A stretch of 18,569 nt of DNA, taken from contig JBFWZL010000045.1 of NCBI GenBank assembly GCA_050185455.1, positions 1-18,569 on the forward strand. The letters are read 5' to 3'. This document shows positions 14,443-18,569 of this stretch, piece by piece. Both the position numbers and the translations under genes were made by a program. Numbering within the stretch: position 1 is the first letter of the stretch; each line of letters opens with the position of its first letter. The notes beneath the pieces were generated by a model. It did no database searches and was not told the origin of the DNA. It saw only the letters and a list, made by a program, of their open reading frames with translations. This DNA is from SYOC01 sp050185455 (GTDB lineage Bacteria; Desulfobacterota; Binatia; Bin18).

Positions 14443-16125
14443 ATGTCTTACGATCTACTTATTAAAAATGGGACGGTGGTTGATGGTACGGGCGCGGCGC
14501 AGTATCGCGCCGATGTTGCTGTGGCGAATGGCCAGATCGCTGAAATCGGTAAAATTACTGAAGGCGCTAAGAAAGTCATTGACGCGTCGGATTTAATTGT
14601 CTCGCCGGGGTTTATTGATCCTCACACGCATTACGACGCCCAAATCTGCTGGGACCCGTTGATCACTTCATCCTCCTGGCATGGCGTGACCAGCTTGGTG
14701 ATGGGCAACTGCGGGGTGGGCATCGCGCCTTGCAAACCCGAAGTGCACGAAATCGCGGCGTGGGATTTGGTAAACGTTGAGGCGATTCCGTTCGACGTCC
14801 TGGCCAAGGGAATCAAATGGGATTGGGTCACCTTCCCTGAATACATGAACGCCGCGGAAAAGCGCGGCTGTGGCATCAACCTCGGCTTCATGGCGCCGCT
14901 CACGCCGTTCCGCCATTTTGTGATGGGTGAAGAATCCATGGAGCGGGCTGCAACGCCGCAGGAAACAGCGCAGATTAAAGCGTTGATCAAAGAAGCCGTG
15001 GCGACTGGAGCCTTCGGTTGGTCCACGACCAACATCGCGCAGCATATTGGATATAAAGGTCGTCCGATTGCCTGCCGAAACGCGAGCCGGGATGAGCTGA
15101 AGGCGTATGCGAATGCCCTCAAGGAATTAGGCAAAGGTTGTATGGAACTGGCGCTCTCGAACTCTGTCTCCCTTGTCGATGAAGGTGAATACGCATTGCT
15201 GGATATGCTGCTCACGGAAAGTGGCCGCCCGGTGACATGGTTAGCGTTGCTGAACCGTGACGATATGCCCGAGGCGTGCCAGGACACGTTGCGGGCGACC
15301 GAGCCGCTTATCAAGAAGGGCGCGCTCGCGCAGGTGACCTGCCGCCCGTTGATTATTCAAATTGATCTGAAGAGTCCGTTCATTTTTGCCAATCTGCCAT
15401 GCTGGGGCCCTGCCTTCCAGAAGCCAGTGGAGGAGCAGAAGCAGTTCTACCGTGACGCCAATTTCCGCGCGGGATTCCGCAAGGAAATGGAAGCGCCGAA
15501 AGTGTTCAGCGGCAAGTGGGAACGATGCATCGTGCATGAAGTTGGAAACCCGGCGATGCAGTCATTGGTTGGCAAGTCCGTGGCGCAAATCGCGAAAGAC
15601 CGTGGAAAAGATGCTCTGGATACGTTCCTGGATCTCGCCATTGAAGACGATCTTAACCTTTACTACACCTATGAACTGTTCAACGCCAACGAAGAGCGCA
15701 TCCCCGAACTGATCACCGATCCGCGCGTCATGGTCGGTTTGTCGGATGGCGGCGCCCATGTCGATATGCTGTGCGATGCAGGTTATTGCACGTATATGCT
15801 TGGGACTTGGGTTCGCGACCGACAAGTTATGACGCTCGAACATGCCGTGAAGCGACTGACGTCCGAACCTGCCGCCTTCTTCGGCATCAACCACAGAGGA
15901 ACAATCAAGAAAGACATGGCCGCTGACTTTGCTATCTTTGATTTGAAGACCATTGGTTCGAAGAGACGTGGTGATATGGTTAACGACCTCCCCGGCGGCG
16001 GCAAACGCCTCATCATGCCCGCCCAAGGCGTGCAGTATACTATCGTAAACGGTTCCGTGCTGTATGACGGCGGCAAACATACTGGTGCGATGCCTGGACA
16101 CGTGCTGCGTTCGGGTCAAGCATAG
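14443..16125 (+). CDS. Amidohydrolase, D-aminoacylase (N-acyl-D-amino-acid deacylase)-like
   Basis: The 560-residue protein belongs to the amidohydrolase_3 / D-aminoacylase group. The N-terminal beta-sandwich strand is YDLLIKNGTVVDGTG. The metal motif HxH is PGFIDPHTHYDAQ (H61, H63), the cysteine ligand is C90 in MGNCGVGIAPC, and the final-strand Asp is D435 in SDGGAHVD. The C-terminal strand returns as ADFAIFDL. In characterised D-aminoacylase two further His ligands lie in THxR and SHHK-like segments. The matching regions here read MELALSN (235-241) and VTWLALLNRDD (264-274) without His, so the metal centre must differ. I recall the same lack in many uncharacterised relatives, so it may mark a subfamily. 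Likely role: hydrolysis of an amide or related bond in the cytoplasm (no signal peptide). AGGAGGT precedes the ATG. Confidence 0.88.
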   Translation: MSYDLLIKNGTVVDGTGAAQYRADVAVANGQIAEIGKITEGAKKVIDASDLIVSPGFIDPHTHYDAQICWDPLITSSSWHGVTSLVMGNCGVGIAPCKPEVHEIAAWDLVNVEAIPFDVLAKGIKWDWVTFPEYMNAAEKRGCGINLGFMAPLTPFRHFVMGEESMERAATPQETAQIKALIKEAVATGAFGWSTTNIAQHIGYKGRPIACRNASRDELKAYANALKELGKGCMELALSNSVSLVDEGEYALLDMLLTESGRPVTWLALLNRDDMPEACQDTLRATEPLIKKGALAQVTCRPLIIQIDLKSPFIFANLPCWGPAFQKPVEEQKQFYRDANFRAGFRKEMEAPKVFSGKWERCIVHEVGNPAMQSLVGKSVAQIAKDRGKDALDTFLDLAIEDDLNLYYTYELFNANEERIPELITDPRVMVGLSDGGAHVDMLCDAGYCTYMLGTWVRDRQVMTLEHAVKRLTSEPAAFFGINHRGTIKKDMAADFAIFDLKTIGSKRRGDMVNDLPGGGKRLIMPAQGVQYTIVNGSVLYDGGKHTGAMPGHVLRSGQA

Positions 16126-16132
16126 AAAAAAT

Positions 16133-16185
16133 AGTCAGCCTTCAGTAGTCAGTAGCCAGTAAGGGCGGGTCTCAGACCCGCCCTT
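16133..16185. repeat. Heptamer array plus perfect GC hairpin after the amidohydrolase
   Basis: Four 7-mers of consensus NNYCAGY run at 16133-16160 (AGTCAGC, CTTCAGT, AGTCAGT, AGCCAGT). They are followed at once by AAGGGCGGGTCT (16161-16172), one base, and its perfect complement AGACCCGCCCTT (16174-16185). In RNA this makes a stem of 10 bp or more with a small loop. TTGCGTTT follows instead of a clean U-run, so termination would be inefficient at best. The complementary heptamer array seen elsewhere is missing. Confidence 0.65.
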
Positions 16186-16229
16186 GCGTTTGGTTCACAG
16201 CTCATAGTTTTAAAAAGAAGGGAACAATC

Positions 16230-16676
16230 ATGCTACAAAAACTTTTTCACGTCAACATTTGTGTCCGGGACATGGAACGATCAATTCAGTTCTATCAAGG
16301 GCTGGGGTTTAAGAAAATCAACGACTTTACGCTGGATGATCCAAGTGTCGGGGACGCCCTTGGCCTGAAGGCCAAAAAGCTGCGCGGCGTGTTCATGCGT
16401 CTCGGCGACAATGCTGACGCTCCTGTACTTGATCTTGTGCAATTTATTGATCCGCCGCCACAAGGCCAGCCATACCCGTCACTGAATAACATTGGTATTT
16501 GCCGTATTGCTTTTACCGTTGATGATATTGATAAAACTTACGAAGAACTAAAGGCGAAAAAAGTCGAGTTCGTCGCGCCGCTCAAGAAAATCGATGGCCC
16601 CGGCGGCGCCAAGATTGGCGTGCTGTGTTTCAAAGATCCCGATGGGACTATTTTGGAATTGATCAGCGGAATGTAA
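16230..16676 (+). CDS. VOC (glyoxalase/bleomycin-resistance) family protein
   Basis: The 148-residue protein comprises the two beta-alpha-beta-beta-beta halves of a VOC module: LFHVNICVRDMERSIQFYQG with LDLVQF, and ICRIAFTVDDIDKTYEELKA with FKDPDGTILELI. VOC enzymes bind one divalent metal with four side chains and include glyoxalase I, extradiol dioxygenases and methylmalonyl-CoA epimerase. Here H7, D68 and E143 sit at ligand positions, but the usual His at the start of the second half is Arg92 (CRIAFTV). Metal binding is therefore doubtful or altered. AAGGGAAC lies before the ATG. The position within the cluster suggests a role on a pathway intermediate, such as an isomerase, epimerase or detoxification step. 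The reaction cannot be named. Confidence 0.88.
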   Translation: MLQKLFHVNICVRDMERSIQFYQGLGFKKINDFTLDDPSVGDALGLKAKKLRGVFMRLGDNADAPVLDLVQFIDPPPQGQPYPSLNNIGICRIAFTVDDIDKTYEELKAKKVEFVAPLKKIDGPGGAKIGVLCFKDPDGTILELISGM

Positions 16677-16838
16677 AGAGGCGTTAGCTACCAGCCGGGT
16701 AAAAGAGTAGGCAAATTGAAGGAGCCGACTGTGTCCACCTTTCGACAGGGGGAACAGGACAGGGGATAACCTGAGAGAGTACTCTCCGCTCGTGCTGAGC
16801 TTGTTGAAGCACACGCCTATTTTAGAAAGGTACCTACT
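16677..16838. repeat. Dispersed-repeat-like inverted sequence with central palindrome
   Basis: This 162-bp gap lacks a gene. CTTTCGACAGGGGGAACAGG (from 16739) and CGTGCTGAGCTTGTTGAAGC (16791-16810) look like diverged arms of a widespread intergenic repeat with the words TTCGACA...CAGGACAGG and CTGAGCTTGTCGAAG. Between them is the perfect palindrome GAGAGTACTCTC (16775-16786). The identification as a dispersed repeat is from memory of its wording, and copy number in this genome is unknown. Confidence 0.5.
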
Positions 16839-17921
16839 ATGTCTACAGCCTCACGTCCGATCGATCCAGCCAAAGTCAAAGCCAGCGGCGAACGCATCTT
16901 CGGTTACCTCAAAGGCATGGGAGTGTCAGCGATGATTTACCTCGGCGATAAGCTAGGGCTTTATCAAGCCCTGGACAGCGCCGGACCGGTAACGAGTGAA
17001 GAGCTGGCGAAGAAAACCGGACTGCACGAACGCTGGGTGCGGGAATGGATTCGGGGCCAGGCGGCTGCCGGTTTGATTGACTACAAGGGCGAGAATCACT
17101 TTGAGCTTTCACCCGAGGTTGCGCTATTCTTGGCGGACGAGAATAGTCCGAAACTGGCGGTGGGTATCTTTAGCGATCTGCCCCAGCGGATGGCGGTGGT
17201 GGAGAGGCTGCCTGAATCTTTCCGGACCGGTCTGGGCTTACCCTACGATGCACGCGGAGCTGAGGGAGCGCGCGGTATAGAACGAGTCTTCAATAATTGG
17301 TATCGGTTTACCCTGGTCCCGCAGGTGTTGCCGAAGCTTGATGGCATAGAAAGCAAGCTGCAAACTGGGGCAAAAGCTGCGGACATCGGCTGCGGCGCTG
17401 GAGTCGCGCTCGTCGAAATGGCAAAGGCGTTTCCACAAGCTCAGTTCCACGGGTACGACATTTCTCAGCATGCTCTCGCTCGAGCGGAGGTAAATAAGGC
17501 GCAGGCGGGACTGAAGAATCTGACGTTCCACAATGCCCGAGATGACGGGTTACCCACTGACGCAAGTTTTGACTTTATTACTACCTTCGATTGTATTCAC
17601 GACATGACGCATCCTTTTGAGATGATTCGTGCAATCCGCAAAGCGCTCAAACCCGACGGCACCTGGTTTATTGCTGATGTAAAGAGTTTGCCGACGTTCG
17701 AAGAGAACTTGGAAAAGAACCCGATGACCACGCTGCTCTACGCTTTTTCAGTCATGGGCTGTATGTCGTCCGCGCTGTCGGAAGCCGGCGGCGCTGGACT
17801 CGGCACCCTCGGTTTCAATGAGGCCGTCGCCCGTCGAACCACGGCGGAAGCTGGGTTCACGCGCTTTGTCCGTCACGATTTCGAGAACCCGTTGAATGCG
17901 TATTATGAGGTGCGGCCTTAG
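16839..17921 (+). CDS. SAM-dependent methyltransferase with N-terminal winged-helix domain
   Basis: The 360-residue protein has an N-terminal winged-helix dimerisation-type domain (about 22-100: LYQALDSAGPVTSEELAKKT, GLHERWVREWIRGQAAAGLI, FELSPEVALFLAD), as in plant O-methyltransferase-like and Rv2258c-type proteins. A class I Rossmann methyltransferase domain follows. Motif I is AADIGCGAGVALVEMAKAFP (180-199), the acidic residue ending strand 2 is in FHGYDIS, and FDFITTFDCIHDMTHPF and LKPDGTWFIADV are the later motifs. It probably methylates a small molecule, but no substrate can be inferred. Family members without proven activity are sometimes annotated as regulators. AGAAAGG precedes the ATG. 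It is on the same strand as its neighbours, with a 162-bp gap before and 109 bp after, so membership of one operon is plausible but not shown. Confidence 0.9.
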   Translation: MSTASRPIDPAKVKASGERIFGYLKGMGVSAMIYLGDKLGLYQALDSAGPVTSEELAKKTGLHERWVREWIRGQAAAGLIDYKGENHFELSPEVALFLADENSPKLAVGIFSDLPQRMAVVERLPESFRTGLGLPYDARGAEGARGIERVFNNWYRFTLVPQVLPKLDGIESKLQTGAKAADIGCGAGVALVEMAKAFPQAQFHGYDISQHALARAEVNKAQAGLKNLTFHNARDDGLPTDASFDFITTFDCIHDMTHPFEMIRAIRKALKPDGTWFIADVKSLPTFEENLEKNPMTTLLYAFSVMGCMSSALSEAGGAGLGTLGFNEAVARRTTAEAGFTRFVRHDFENPLNAYYEVRP

Positions 17922-17978
17922 AGGTCGAGAGCGTACAAAAGCATGCAAAGGCTAGAAACTAAAAATTGGAGTAACGAG

Positions 17979-18013
17979 TACGTGTTACGTACTACGTATT
18001 GCGTGCTACGTGC
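17979..18013. repeat. Heptamer array TACGTRY upstream of the Rid gene
   Basis: Five consecutive 7-mers occur in exact phase: TACGTGT, TACGTAC, TACGTAT, TGCGTGC, TACGTGC. The word is close to self-complementary, so the array can fold on itself (GAGTACGTG at 17976-17984 against TACGTGCTC at 18007-18015, with wobble pairs). The array ends about 8 nt before the AGGAG of the next gene. Confidence 0.75.
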
Positions 18014-18030
18014 TCTCATAGGAGAAACCT

Positions 18031-18435
18031 GTGGAAACGCAATTCGTCAATCCTCCGACTATCGCCACGCCGCGCGGCTACACTCATGTCGTGACTGCCG
18101 CTCAGGGGAAAATGGTGTTCATCTCCGGGCAAGTCTCCTTCAATGTGAAAGGTGAACTGGTTGGCAAAGGAGATCTTCGCGCGCAAACCACGCAAGTGTA
18201 TGAAAACCTGAAAAACGCATTAGCTGCGGTAGGGGCGACGTTTGCCGATGTGGTGAAGCTGAACACGTATGTCGTTGACTTCAAACCCGCTGATCTTTCC
18301 GCCATTCGCGAAGTGCGTGCTCAATACTTCCCCAATGCCGAACGCATGCCTGCCAGCACCTTGGTTGGAGTGCAAGCGCTGGCTTTTGAAGGGCTGCTTA
18401 TTGAGATTGAAGCCGTAGCGCTGGTGAAAGAGTAG
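18031..18435 (+). CDS. Rid (YjgF/YER057c/UK114) family protein, not archetypal RidA
   Basis: The 134-residue protein starts at GTG 18031 with AGGAG six bases upstream. Family blocks are VFISGQVSFNVKGELVG, QVYENLKNALAAVGATFADV and VKLNTYVVDF, and the last strand LLIEIEAVALV keeps the conserved Glu. In RidA the imine-deaminating arginine (Arg105 in E. coli) lies in PARSCVEV. The matching segment here is PASTLVGV, with Ser109 at that position. The protein therefore probably belongs to one of the Rid subfamilies without enamine/imine deaminase activity. These often sit next to catabolic amidases or hydantoinases, in keeping with this cluster. The trimeric chorismate-mutase-like fold is expected and the location is cytoplasmic. 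Confidence 0.92.
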   Translation: METQFVNPPTIATPRGYTHVVTAAQGKMVFISGQVSFNVKGELVGKGDLRAQTTQVYENLKNALAAVGATFADVVKLNTYVVDFKPADLSAIREVRAQYFPNAERMPASTLVGVQALAFEGLLIEIEAVALVKE

Positions 18436-18507
18436 CGCATGCCTTCTTCTTTTTTTCCTCTGTAAATAGGAGAGGATAGAAGTGAGGGCCTTACTGAGGG
18501 ATAGCAT

Positions 18508-18569
18508 ATGACCCGCTATTTCGATCCAATTCTTGTCGAAGTTGTGTAATACGAACTGGCTGCCATCAC
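18508..18569 (+). pseudogene. Start of a hydantoinase B/oxoprolinase-like gene with in-frame TAA
   Basis: ATG 18508, preceded by GAGGG, opens MTRYFDPILVEVV, then TAA (18547-18549), then YELAAIT in the same frame to the edge. Hydantoinase B-type subunits (HyuB, 5-oxoprolinase C-terminal half, acetone/acetophenone carboxylase subunits) typically begin with a DPITLEVV/NRLxAI-like sequence, so the reading across the stop resembles their N-terminus. If so, the stop is a nonsense mutation or an assembly error replacing a basic or aromatic codon. Only about 20 residues are visible, so the call is tentative. A later start outside the window cannot be excluded. The Rid gene next door is a common neighbour of such genes. 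Confidence 0.4.

Noticed and set aside
14631..15314. A 227-codon minus-strand frame inside the amidohydrolase gene
   Set aside because: Same reason: the sense frame has clear motifs and the antisense protein has none.

Overview
The window looks like chromosomal DNA from an uncultured, aerobic or facultative, acyl-CoA-degrading bacterium. It has moderate GC, housekeeping genes (aconitase A, glutaminyl-tRNA synthetase, two tRNAs) and a catabolic cluster of family III CoA-transferases, a thiamine-pyrophosphate lyase and an amidohydrolase. GlnRS, AcnA and this CoA-transferase/amidohydrolase repertoire fit Proteobacteria or deltaproteobacteria-like soil lineages (Binatota, Tectomicrobia or similar). 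That placement is inference and weak. I see no phage, integrase, IS element or CRISPR array.

Layout. Positions 1-4854 are on the minus strand and read acnA, then a PIG-L-like hydrolase with an altered metal motif, then a GT4-like glycosyltransferase that runs off the left edge. glnS (5162-6892, plus) diverges from acnA and converges on a secreted alpha/alpha-toroid (pectate-lyase-like) protein (6992-8383, minus). Upstream of that protein lie tRNA-Glu(TTC) and tRNA-Lys(TTT), also on the minus strand. A TetR-family regulator (8852-9589, plus) has a recognisable promoter and a palindromic operator, and a terminator-like hairpin follows it. From 10002 to the right edge all genes are on the plus strand: an oxalyl-CoA decarboxylase/2-hydroxyacyl-CoA lyase-like TPP enzyme, two adjacent CaiB/BaiF CoA-transferase subunits, a D-aminoacylase-type amidohydrolase, a VOC protein, a winged-helix SAM methyltransferase, a Rid-family protein, and the first codons of what looks like a hydantoinase B-type gene interrupted by TAA.

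How the genes may work together. The CoA-transferase pair could activate a carboxylic acid as its CoA thioester, and the TPP enzyme could cleave or decarboxylate the 2-hydroxy- or 2-oxo-acyl-CoA. The amidohydrolase (and a hydantoinase, if intact beyond the edge) could release the acid from an amide or cyclic amide. The substrate cannot be read from sequence. Several proteins lack textbook catalytic residues of their families: the PIG-L-like protein, one CoA-transferase subunit, the amidohydrolase, the VOC protein and the Rid protein.

The most unusual signal is in the spacers. Nearly every intergenic gap carries short degenerate tandem repeats with an exact 7-bp period (once 8 bp). The repeated word differs from gap to gap, and the words are often arranged as two complementary arrays that would fold into one long hairpin. 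One such element fills the whole gap between the two tRNA genes, and others sit in successive gaps of the catabolic cluster.
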